Source: Aureococcus anophagefferens | Lineage: Eukaryota > Sar > Pelagophyceae > Pelagomonadales > Pelagomonadaceae | Assembly: GCF_000186865.1 (NCBI RefSeq) | Contig: NW_008705567.1 | Location: forward strand, 442,832-467,348 | Direction of reading: 5' to 3' | DNA length: 24,517 bases | Part shown: positions 8,539 to 16,502 of the stretch, one piece after another | Numbering within the stretch: position 1 is the first letter of the stretch | How the letters are laid out: each line of letters starts with the position of its first letter | The notes under the pieces: model-generated | What the model saw: the letters and a program-made list of their open reading frames with translations, nothing else | Databases searched by the model: none | What the model was told of the DNA's origin: nothing | Translations under genes and position numbers: made by a program

Positions 8539-11351
8539 ATGGACGGCGCGCAGGAGACCAAGGCCGTCGACGACGCGGCGGCCGCCGAGGACTTTGGCGC
8601 CATGATGGCGTCGACGCAGGAGGCCGCCGCCGCGTCGCAGCGGTCTTCGGGCCGCCGCGGCGGCGGCCCGCGGTCCTTCCAGGCGCGCGTCGCGCCGAGC
8701 GGCTTCTCCGACGCCGCGTCGCCGCCGCGCTTCGCGCCGAACGCCGCTATTCTGCGGAAGACGCAGAGCGTGTCGCGCGGCCTGAAGAAGGGCCTCCAGG
8801 CCACGGCGACGACGGCGCTCTCGACGACGGGCCAGGTCGGCCGGGGCCTCCGCGAGGCGGGCACGGCGGCCGGCGCGCGCGCGCGCGAGCTCGCGAAGCT
8901 CGCCGCGGAGCCGGCGACGCCGCGGGGCGACCCGCGCGACCGGTCCATGTCCCAGTTCGTCGCGTCGGACGTCGAGGAGTGGGACGAGCTGCCCGCGGCG
9001 GCCGCGGCGGTGCGGGGCTCGCGGCGGGGCGGCGGTGGCGCCGCGGCCGGCGGCGGCGGCGGCCTGCTCGTGACGTCGTACGCGCGCGCGCAGACGGAGA
9101 AGACGGTCGAGTTCCCGACCCAGGCCGGCGCGTGGCTCTCCGTCTTCTCGCCCCACGCGCCCTGGCGGCTCTGGTGGGACGCGTCCATGCTCCTCTGCAC
9201 GTGCTTCGTCGTGCTCGTGACGCCCTTCGAGCTCACGTTCGTCGACAACCGGTCGTCGGGCTGCGCGCCCGGGCGCCACGACCTCGACCTCGCGAATTTG
9301 GTCGTGAACTCGATCTTCGTCGCGGACATGGGCATGTGCTTCAACACGTCCTACTTCTCCGCGCGCCGGGGCACGTGGGTCGTCACGCGCGGCCGCATCG
9401 CGCGGCGCTACTTCGGGTCCTGGTTCCTCTTCGACGCGACGTCGTGCGTGCCCTTCGAGTGCGCGACGCTCCGGTCCGCGGACTCGGCCGGCGCGTCCGC
9501 GCGGTACCTGCGCCTCATTCGCGTGCTCCGCTTCTTCAAGCTGCTGAAGGTCATGAAGAGCCCGCGGATCCTGAACGCGATGGCGCGCCACGTCGACTTC
9601 TCCTCGAAGCTCCAGACCGTGCTCAAGTACATCCTGATGCTGCTCGTCATGGTCCACTGGAGCGCGTGCCTCCTGCGCCTCCTGACGTTGGTGGCCTGCG
9701 ACGCGGGCCGCGGCGAGGACCGCGGCGCCGGCGGCGCGCGCGGCTGCCCGAACACGGTGCTCACGATGGGCTACAACTGGGGCGACGGCATCTGGGCGAC
9801 GTACGTCGAGGCCGCGGTCTGGGCGAACATGGCGCTCAACGGCGAGGCGACCTACTTCCTCCACAGCGAGGGGCTCCTGGGCATCTTCATCATGCTCTGC
9901 GGCTTCATCCTCCTCGGGTTCCTCCTCGGCGAGCTCACGAACACGCTGAGCAACCTGGACCCTGTGGGGAACCAGTTCAAGATGACCAAGGACTCGCTGT
10001 CGGAATTCATGACGAAGCACAACTTCGCGCCCGCGCTGCGGAACAAGCTGCGGGAGTACATCTCCTTGTACGAGCCCGTGTTCCGCGACCACCACTACAA
10101 CTCGGTGCTGTCGATGCTGAGCCCGCGGTTCCGTCTGGTCGTCGCGAAGCACGTCTCCGGCTACCTCGTCACGCGCATCCCCTTCATCCGCTACACGTCG
10201 CAGCACGTCCACGGCATCAAGGAGGGCGTGCGCCTCCACCTCTTCCCGCGCGAGGGCCGCGCGACGACGCGCGCCGCCGTCGTCGTCGGCGTGCCCGTAA
10301 ACGCGCCCGCGTCCGGCGGAGATGTTCGCGCGCGTCCGCGACGCCCCTCCCCCCGCAGAACTACCTGACCTACGACGTGCGCTACGCCGACGACGGGTCG
10401 CGCGAGACCGTGCCGCACTCGCGCGTCGACGTGCTCCGGTCGCTGCCGGACCCGGCGACGCAGCGCCGCGTCTTCCGCCTCGTCTACGAGACGGACCTGC
10501 TCGTCGTGCGCATCGCGCAGAACTTCGAGGTCCAGCTCTACATGGCCCACGACACGGTCGTCCACCGCGACATGAACGTGAACGACGCGCTCTACATGAT
10601 CGAGAACGGCCACTGCCTCCTCTTCGGCGCGCACAGCACGGACCAGTTCCGCTGCGAGTCGCGCGTGTCGTCGGAGTACTTCGGGGAGGACGTCGCCGCG
10701 CAGCTCGCGGGGTTCCGGAAGCCCGAGCTCGTGCACTACGCGGTGAAGACGTTCCGCCTGAGCCACCTCAAGGTGCTGGCGGGCGAGGTGCTGCTGCGGA
10801 TCCTCACGGAGCGGCCGTCCTTCGCGCTCCACCGCAAGTACTGCCACCGCTACGGCTGCTGGCTTCTGGTCAAGGCCGCGATGATCCGGCGCTTCCGCGA
10901 GGGCCGCGCGCGCGACCAGGGCGACATCACGAACGCCGCGCCCGAGGTGCTCCACCGGAGCGACCGGCGGGGGTCCCTGCTCCGGTCGCCGTTGGCCGTC
11001 TCCGGCGCGGAGCTCCGGGAGGCGGGGCGCGAGGACGCGCGGTGGACCGCGGCGGCGGGCGCCGGCGCCGGCGGAGCGCCGGCGGAGCTCCCGCCGCTCG
11101 CGCGGACGCGCCGCGACTCCCGGCCCCGCGCCTTCGACGGCCCGGACGCGGACGTCCACGGCCTGCTCGCGCGCCACTTCGTCGCGCGCGCGACGGCCGA
11201 CGCGCCGGCGCGCGCGGCCTTCGCGGCGCGCGACGCCGACCGCCCGGAGCTCGGCCGCCTCGCGCGGGAGCTCGCGGCGGCCGTCGCGGCCGCCGACGCC
11301 GCGCCGCCGGACCGGCCCGAGACGTCGCCCGTGTCTAAGTTTAAGCCCTAG
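8539..11351 (+). CDS. Cyclic-nucleotide-gated-type cation channel with a Tudor-like segment, two exons
   Basis: Exon 1 is 8539-10296 and exon 2 is 10359-11351, giving about 916 residues. Start ATG 8539 (MDGAQETKAVDD) is the first in-frame ATG. Residues 1-205 are low-complexity. S1 is near 209-233 (WRLWWDASMLLC). S2/S3 carry NSIFVADMGMCFNTSYF and WFLFDATSCVPFE. S4 near 322-340 is RYLRLIRVLRFFKLLKVMK, with basic residues every third or fourth place. The pore reads WANMALNGEATYF with E436, like the I-G-E-T of animal CNG channels rather than the K+ signature GYG. S6 is GIFIMLCGFILLGFLLGEL. A C-linker (TKHNFAPALRNKLREYI) precedes a small Tudor/SH3-like segment (about 560-615). Then comes a cyclic-nucleotide-binding-like domain with YFGED at 693-697. 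A ligand-gated non-selective cation channel is the best reading; ligand binding is not proven. Confidence 0.88.
10297..10358 (+). other. Intron of the channel gene
   Basis: The frames before and after differ, and both are clearly coding, so an intron is required. The acceptor is a strong pyrimidine tract ending CCCCTCCCCCCGCAG at 10358, and exon 2 then reads NYLTYDVRYADDG in phase 0. The donor GTAAAC at 10297 is in phase 0 and gives a 62-nt intron. A phase-0 GCGACG at 10261 (98 nt) is an alternative in view of the GC donors elsewhere in this window. The GT choice keeps the middle strand of the Tudor-like segment (RAAVVVGVP), so I prefer it. Confidence 0.65.
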
Positions 11352-11367
11352 CCGCGCGCGGGTGGAC

Positions 11368-11694
11368 TTAAGCCGTCGTCGCGCGCCCGGGCGCGGGGCT
11401 CGGAACCGCGGCGCGGTCCGCGGGTCGCGCGGCGGCCGGCGCCGGCGGCCCGCGCGGCTCGTCGTCGCCCTCGCGCGCGTGCACGTTGCAGCAGATGCCG
11501 AGGATCAGGAGGCCCAGGAGCGCCCAGTGCGCGACGCGGGCGAGGTCGCGGTCCGCGGCGCCGCCGTGCCCGCCCGAAGCGACGCCGACGCTGGGCTGCC
11601 CCGCGAGGAGCGCGCCGCGGACCGCGCCCGGCGACGACGCGACGCGCGCCACGACGCAGCAGAGGAGCAGACGGCCGCAGCGCTGCGGTGCCAT
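11368..11694 (-). CDS. Small predicted membrane or secreted protein, 108 aa
   Basis: ATG at 11694, stop TAA at 11368-11370. The N-terminus MAPQRCGRLLLCCVVARVAS looks like a signal peptide. A second hydrophobic segment (VAHWALLGLLILGICC) lies near residues 57-72, followed by a Pro/Ala/Arg-rich tail. No family is recognised. It sits between the channel gene (convergent, 16 bp apart) and UFD1 (divergent, 218 bp from its start). The hydrophobic pattern in just one frame argues for a real gene, but with so short a protein in GC-rich DNA this is moderate support only. Confidence 0.5.
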   Translation of the reverse strand: MAPQRCGRLLLCCVVARVASSPGAVRGALLAGQPSVGVASGGHGGAADRDLARVAHWALLGLLILGICCNVHAREGDDEPRGPPAPAAARPADRAAVPSPAPGRATTA

Positions 11695-11912
11695 GTCGAG
11701 GCGGCGGCGGGTAGGGGACAGCGGCGCAGTTCTCCGAGTCGGACCAGACCCACCAGACGGGCTGCACCATGGGGTGCTCCATCCTTGCAAGACCCGCGAA
11801 AGCTCGTCGAGATAGCTCGTCGACTCATCCGCCGAGTCCGCGCGGACGCTGCTGGTCCAAATAACACACTTCTCCTCGGCCGCGCGCGTCGAACCCCGTC
11901 GACGACGCCACG

Positions 11913-13270
11913 ATGCTCTTCGGCGGACGGCGCAACGAGGTCTTCGACGAGCAGCGCGCCGCGGCGTCGAGTCCAGGCAACCCGCCGCTCGCTCAAACCC
12001 CCGCCTCGGCCCTTTTCGCGCCGGCCCGCGGCGCGGCGGCGGCCCTTTGCGTCGACGCGTTTCGCCCGTGCCCAGGTACCACTGCTTCTCCGGCGCCTTC
12101 GCCGACAAGCCGAACCTCGAGGAGGGCGACAAGGTCCTGCTGCCGTCGAGCGCGTTCGAGCAGCTCGCGCGGCTGCAGATCGAGTACCCGATGCTCTTCG
12201 AGCTCCGCTCCGCCAAGGGGCGCGCCCCCCGCGCCGGCGACCCGCGGCTCCGCCCCGCGCCGAAGACGGCGCCGCCCCGCCCGCAGGCGCACGCACTGCG
12301 GCGTGCTCGAGTTCACGGCGCCGGAGGGCAACTGCTACGTGCCGTTCTGGATGATGCAGAACCTCATGCTCGAGGAGGGCGGCGTGCTCTCCGTGAAAAA
12401 CGTGTCCCTGCCCAAGGCGACCTTCGTGAAATTCAAGCGCGGCCCCGCCGCGCCCCCGAAAGCCGCGCGCGCGCGGCGACGAACCCGCGCGGTACAGGCC
12501 GCAGTCGACGGACTTTTTGGACATCTCGAACCCGCGCGCCGTGCTCGAGAAGCAGTTCCGGACCTTCTCCTGCCTCACCGTCGGCGACCAGATCTGCCTG
12601 CCGCGAGCCCGGCCGCGCCCGCGACCGCGCCGCGCGGCGCCGCGACCGCGCCGCGGCGCAGGTACAACGACAAGCGGTTCTACCTCGAGGTCCAGGAGGT
12701 GAAGCCCCGCGAGGCGGCCTGCATCATCGAGTGCGACTGCGAGGCGCGGCCGCCCGCGCCCCGCGCGCGCCCTTTTCCGCGCGCCGCGCGGTTCCGTCCC
12801 GCGCGCCGAGCGTGTTCCGCGCGCAGGTCGACTTCGACGCGCCCGTGGGCTACACGGAGCCGGACTACGCGTCGCGGAGCCGCGCGACGAGCGAGGCGTC
12901 GTCCATGCCGGACCTGCCCGCGCCCCTCAAGGCGCTGTCCGCCGCGAAGGAGGCCGAGGCCAAGGCCAAGGCCGAGGGCAACTTCAAGTCCTTCGCCGGC
13001 GCGGGCAGCCGCCTCGACGGCAAGGACCTCAAGAGCGCCCAGGCCGCGCTCCTCGAGAAGATGCCGCAGCAGCCGCCCGCGAGCGAATCCAGCAAGGCCT
13101 GGCAGTCGCGCGGCATGTCGTGCGCGGGCGACGCGGCCGCGAAGCGCGCCGCGGGCGCCGCGGGCGGCGGCGCCGCGCCGCCGAAGCCCGTCTTCCGCAA
13201 GCCGAATACGTCCAAGTGGGCCAAGACCAACAAGGCCGCGTTCTCCGGCTCCGGCAACTCGCTCAAGTGA
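11913..13270 (+). CDS. UFD1: Ubiquitin fusion degradation protein 1 (UFD1), six exons
   Basis: UFD1 pairs with NPL4 as a cofactor of the CDC48/p97 ATPase, delivering ubiquitinated clients for extraction, including ER-associated degradation. Exons inferred from conserved sequence: 11913-11953, 12076-12219, 12287-12436, 12498-12602, 12662-12743 and 12827-13270, giving 321 residues, close to the usual size of about 300. Joined exons give the N-domain in order: [119 protein letters not shown] and [12 protein letters not shown]. The last exon is the variable p97/NPL4-binding tail with [13 protein letters not shown]. There is no signal peptide or transit leader, so this is probably the host cytosolic copy and not the plastid-associated SELMA copy. 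All five introns are GC-AG (see findings). Confidence 0.94.
11954..12075 (+). other. UFD1 intron 1, GC-AG, 122 nt
   Basis: The donor reads CA|GCGCGCC and the acceptor CCCAG|G, phase 2. The join restores CAG TAC CAC, giving FDEQYHCFSG, which matches the start of the UFD1 N-domain. A GT donor at 11966 would also keep frame, but adds four residues at this junction. Confidence 0.8.
12220..12286 (+). other. UFD1 intron 2, GC-AG, 67 nt
   Basis: The donor reads GG|GCGCGCC and the acceptor CCCGCAG|G, phase 2. The join gives [17 protein letters not shown]. There is no GT dinucleotide between the conserved FEL codons and the acceptor, so a standard GT-AG intron is not possible here without losing conserved residues. 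Confidence 0.85.
12437..12497 (+). other. UFD1 intron 3, GC-AG, 61 nt
   Basis: The donor reads AA|GCGCGGCC and the acceptor GGTACAG|G, phase 2. The join gives [15 protein letters not shown], matching the conserved KFQPQS-type sequence of UFD1 proteins. The only GT after KFK is in the acceptor region itself. Confidence 0.87.
12603..12661 (+). other. UFD1 intron 4, GC-AG, 59 nt
   Basis: The donor reads CC|GCGAGC and the acceptor GGCGCAG|G, phase 2. The join gives [17 protein letters not shown]. No GT occurs between the ICLP codons and the acceptor. Confidence 0.85.
12744..12826 (+). other. UFD1 intron 5, GC-AG, 83 nt
   Basis: The donor reads GAG|GCGCGGCC and the acceptor GCGCAG|GTC, phase 0. 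The join gives [16 protein letters not shown], closely matching the conserved IIECD...VDFDAP block. GT occurs inside the intron only at positions that would add residues to this conserved block. Confidence 0.85.
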
Positions 13271-13333
13271 CCGCGCGGGGGGGCGCTAACACGACCGCCG
13301 AACCCGCGGGGGGATCGGTGGCGGACGGTGCGG

Positions 13334-13790
13334 TTAGGCCGGCGCGGCGGCGCGCGACGGGCGTCCTACCAGCGATTGTGGTTCCTGCGGGGCGACGCGG
13401 CGGCTGAGCACGCGGCGTCGCGCGGCGCGCGCGCGCGCGAGCGGCGACGACGCCGGCGGGACGCGCCGCGCGAGTGCTCGGTTCTCCTCGACCTCGCCCG
13501 TGAGGAGGCGGACGATGGGGATCATGAGCAGCTCGATGACGGCGCCGAAGACGCCGACGAGCACGCAGCCCCAGCCTGCGGTCGCGGTCGCGTCGCATCG
13601 GGCCGCGCCGGCGCGGTCGCGCGTCCTCCATCGGGGCGCCGCCGGACGCGCCGACGGCCCAGGCCGTGCGCTTCACCTCCGCGGGCGACGGCTTCGTGCA
13701 GCTCTTCGCGAGGGCCTTGCCCTCCTTCTCGAGCTTCTTGAGACGGCCCTTGACATCCGCGATGACCGTGTCCTTCTTGTTCGCATCCAT
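13334..13790 (-). CDS. Small single-pass membrane protein, two exons
   Basis: Exon 1 starts at ATG 13790 and reads MDANKKDTVIADVKGRLKKL, EKEGKALAKSC, then EVKRTAWAVGA. Exon 2 is 13575-13334 and opens WGCVLVGVFGAVIELLMIPI, one membrane segment, then VRLLTGEVEENRALARRV and a basic, low-complexity tail; stop TAA at 13334-13336. The frames differ, so an intron is required. The acceptor CAG ends at 13576; donors in the right phase are GC sites at 13651 (GCGCGT) or 13639 (GCGCCC). No GT site in the right phase was found. The frame is also open upstream to an ATG at 13934 (MPGCGKGFNNPVHHHIG), so the protein could be 48 residues longer. The family is not recognised. It converges with UFD1. Confidence 0.55.
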
Positions 13791-13907
13791 GGGTGCGCGG
13801 CCCGCGGCGGCGACTGCGGTCCGGGCCGGAGGCGAGGCGCTGCGACGACGCGAGGCGCAGCTCGTGAAGCAGCGATCGAGGCTGCCGATGTGATGGTGCA
13901 CTGGATT

Positions 13908-14345
13908 GTTGAACCCCTTGCCACAGCCGGGCATCCAAAAATCGGCCGATTTGAGACGGTCGAATTTGGCTGCGCCGCCTGGTGCGATGGATAGCCGGCG
14001 TCGACCCGATAATTAAAGAGTTTCGGTTCGTGAAAATCGGTCTGGATTTCGTAAAGTTACAGCTCCTCAAAGTCTCTATTTTTTTCCTATGGCGCAATGG
14101 ACGACCCATTTCCGCGTAAGGCGTTCGTTCTATGTGACGGCCCTGTTCCACGGCGGTTTTTTGTTTCAGGTTGCATGGGGCGCCGCCCTGCGTCGATCGA
14201 GCCAAAGAACATACTTGGAACAGGCCGGGAAGTCGACCCACCGGCCGGAGCCGTGTTTCGGCACCGGGGGAAAATCCGAAGCGCCGGAAGCGGATCTTTT
14301 GTCCGATGCGGGGTCCTAGTTGAACCCCTTGCCACAGCCGGGCAT
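13908..14345. repeat. 384-bp AT-richer segment flanked by a 27-bp perfect direct repeat
   Basis: A 27-bp sequence beginning GTTGAACCCCTTGCC and ending ACAGCCGGGCAT occurs at 13908-13934 and again, identically, at 14319-14345. Between the copies lies AT-richer DNA with poly-T runs (about 14080) and no convincing gene. It occupies the divergent promoter between the small membrane gene (13790, minus) and the AAA gene (14458, plus). On the minus strand the 27-mer reads MPGCGKGFN. It may be an inserted element or a segmental duplication. No inverted termini were seen inside it. Confidence 0.65.
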
Positions 14346-14457
14346 GGACGAGTGAGCCCGCCACTCGCACGTCGCAGCGTTTCCCGGGCCGTGCGCTCGT
14401 CGCGTCGCACGTTCGCACGTCGGAAACGTCCGCAGCGCTCATCGCTGCGTCGCGTGG

Positions 14458-16438
14458 ATGCGGCGCGCGCTGCTGCTCGTCGCCGCCGCGCGCGCGCTCG
14501 CGCCGCTCGCGCAGCTGTCGCGGCTCGCGGCGCGCGCCGTGTCGAGCCCGACCTACGACGACCCGCGCGAGGGCACCTGGGGCGACAACCCCGTCGGCGG
14601 CGCCGCGGAGCGCGACGGGTCCTGGCTGCCGCTGTGCGACCGCGCGGACCTCGTGGCCGCGCTCGGGAATTTGAGCTGCGCGCCGGGCCTCGCGGCGGAG
14701 CTCGGCGCCGCGGGCTCCGCGAGCCTCGCCGTCGCGGCCGGCGAGCGCTTCAGCGTCGCCGTCGTCGCGCTCGAGGCCGGCGGCGCGGCCGTGCGGAGCT
14801 GCCACCCCGCGGGCACGGTCGTGCTCTCGACGGTGTTAGCGGGCCGCGCGGAGACGACGCCGCTCCGGCGCCTCGGCGGCGCCTGGGCGCCGCGGGCGAC
14901 GAGCCGGCGGACGCGGCGCCCGGGCGACGGCGTCGCGACGCGCCTCGGCGGGCCGCCGCGGGAGATCGCGTGCGCCGGCTCCGACGCGGCGCTCGTCAGG
15001 GCAGGAAAAGAGAGCGAAATTCCCAACTTCAAAGGCTCATATCTCGGCCGTTTTCCACTCGTTTCGGCTGATTTTTGGACGAGCGATCGTCTCTCGGAAC
15101 GGCTCGAAGCGTGCGCGCGCGCGGAACACTCACGTTGAAGCGACGTTGAATCACCCTTTTCCTGCCCAGGCGCTCGTCGTCGAGGTCGCGTGCCTGCCGC
15201 CCGTCGAGGAGTCCATCGCCCTCGACGGCGGCGGCGACGACGCGGCGCGGGGCGACCTCGCGCCCGAGGCCGCGGCGCGCTTCGCCTTCGGCCCGCCGGT
15301 GGCCGCGCCGTCCGCGCCCGTCGTCTCCGCGCTCGGCGCGCGCGGCCGCGTCGGCGGTTTGGACGCCGTCGTCGCGGAGCTCTCGCGGCGCTTGCTCGCG
15401 TCGCGCCTCGCGGACGGCGACCTCGGCGCGCGCCTCGGCGCGCGCCACGCGCGCGGCGCGCTGCTCTACGGCCCGCCGGGCTGCGGCAAGACGCTGCTCG
15501 CGCGCGAGCTCGGCGCGGCGCTCGGCGCGGACGACGACCGCGTCGCCGTCGTCAACGGGCCCGAGCTCCTCGACAAGTTCGTCGGCGTCGCGGAGGCGCG
15601 CGTCCGGAGCCTCTTCGCGCCCGCCGCCGAGGAGTGGGCGCGCTACCGCCTGAAGACCGACGGCGGCGCCTTTGCGCGGCGGGACGCGCTCGGCCGCGGC
15701 AACGCCGTGCCGAAGCTCAACGTCGTCGTCTTCGACGAGATCGACGCGGTCTGCCGCGAGCGCGGGTCCTTGTCGGGCGACACGACGGGCGTCCGCGACG
15801 GCGTCACCGCGCAGCTCCTGGCCTGCCTCGACGGCGTCGAGGACGCGGGCAACCTCGTCGTCATCGGCACGACCAACCGGCCCGAGCTCCTCGACGCCGC
15901 GCTCCTCCGGCCCGGCCGCCTCGAGGTCAAGGTCGCGGTGCCCGCGCCGGACGCCGCGGGCCGGCGGGCGATCCTCGAGATCCACGCCAAGGGCCTGCGG
16001 CCCTTCCTCGACGCGCCCGCGGCGGCGCTCCTCGACGGCGCGGCCTTTTGCGCCGAGGACCTCGCGGGCTTCTCGGGCGCCGAGGTCGCGGGCTTCACGC
16101 GCGCGCTCGCGTCCTACGCGCTCGAGCGCGCCGCGGGCTCCGCGGCGGACGCGGCCCTCGGCGCCGACGACGTGCGCCGCGCCGTCGCCGACGTCCGCCG
16201 CGACAAGCGCGCCGGCGCGCGCGCCGCGGAGCTCCGGGACGCGGCGTGGCCGGAGCTCGCGGCCCTCGCGGCCAAATGGCGCGACGCGCGCGGCGACGCG
16301 CCGCCGGCCGACGCGGCGGCGGCGCTCGCCTTCCTCGAGGAGCGCGCCTACGCCGCGAAGGACGTCGCGCTGCCGCCGTCGCCCGCCGCCGCGGCGGACC
16401 TCGCGCGCCACCTGTGGCGCTACCTCCGGGGCTCCTGA
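14458..16438 (+). CDS. NSF/SEC18-like AAA ATPase with one AAA domain, two exons
   Basis: Exons 14458-14988 and 15170-16438 give 599 residues. Residues 1-35 (MRRALLLVAAARALAPLAQL) resemble a signal or transit leader; residues 36-177 are unrecognised. The AAA module starts near GRVGGLDAVVAEL. Walker A is GPPGCGKT at 278-285. Then come NGPELLDKFVGVAEARVRSL, Walker B VVVFDEIDAVCRERGS (D366, E367), sensor IGTTNRPELLD and LLRPGRLEVKVAVP. These blocks match NSF D1 more closely than other AAA families. NSF disassembles SNARE complexes and has two AAA domains and about 740 residues; here no second AAA domain follows. The C-terminus ends LARHLWRYLRGS. A vesicle-fusion role is therefore uncertain. An introner-like element splits the gene, and removing it exactly restores GSDA|ALVVEV. 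Confidence 0.85.
14989..15169 (+). mobile_element. Introner-like element, copy 1, forming an intron of the AAA ATPase gene
   Basis: A 9-bp direct repeat GCGCTCGTC lies at 14989-14997 and 15170-15178. The insert between them (14998-15169) has inverted ends GGGCAGGAAAAG and CTTTTCCTGCCC and is far more AT-rich than the exons. Splicing from GC at 14989 to AG at 15169 (181 nt, phase 0) restores the frame without adding a codon. A GT donor at 14995 is also in frame, but would leave part of the duplication in the protein. The 3' end ATCACCCTTTTCCTGCCCAG is a good pyrimidine tract and acceptor. Confidence 0.85.
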
Positions 16439-16502
16439 TAAGCGCCCGCGTTACGCACCTGTGGCGCTACCTCCGGGGTTCCTGATAAGCTCTCGCGTTA
16501 CG
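16409..16502. repeat. 47-bp tandem duplication at the convergent 3' ends of two genes
   Basis: The 47-bp unit starting CACCTGTGGCGCTACCTCCG occurs at 16409 and 16456 with three visible differences. The first copy encodes the last residues and stop (HLWRYLRGS, TGA) of the AAA gene. The second ends within the TAA stop of the opposite-strand gene (16498-16500). Each copy contains CCTGATAAGC. The few differences suggest a recent event. Confidence 0.85.

Noticed and set aside
8314..10239. Minus-strand open frame of about 640 codons opposite the channel
   Set aside because: It is antisense to a channel with clear S1-S6 and pore; the translation is Arg/Val/Glu-rich without domains.
11966..11970. 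GT donor for UFD1 intron 1
   Set aside because: It keeps the frame but inserts extra Ala/Arg codons before YHCFSG; the GC donor gives the conserved FDEQYHCF and matches the other four introns.
13522..14805. Minus-strand frame of about 427 codons spanning the direct-repeat region
   Set aside because: It runs through AT-rich non-coding DNA and out-of-frame parts of the AAA and membrane-protein genes; no domain and mixed composition.
15001..15138. Reading the AAA exon 1 frame on into the insert (GKESEIPNFKGSYLGRF) as protein
   Set aside because: The same DNA occurs in an unrelated gene on the other strand, is AT-rich and lies between 9-bp duplications, so it is an intron-forming element.
15029..16411. 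Minus-strand open frame opposite the AAA ATPase
   Set aside because: A shadow of the AAA frame; Walker A, Walker B and sensor motifs are on the plus strand.
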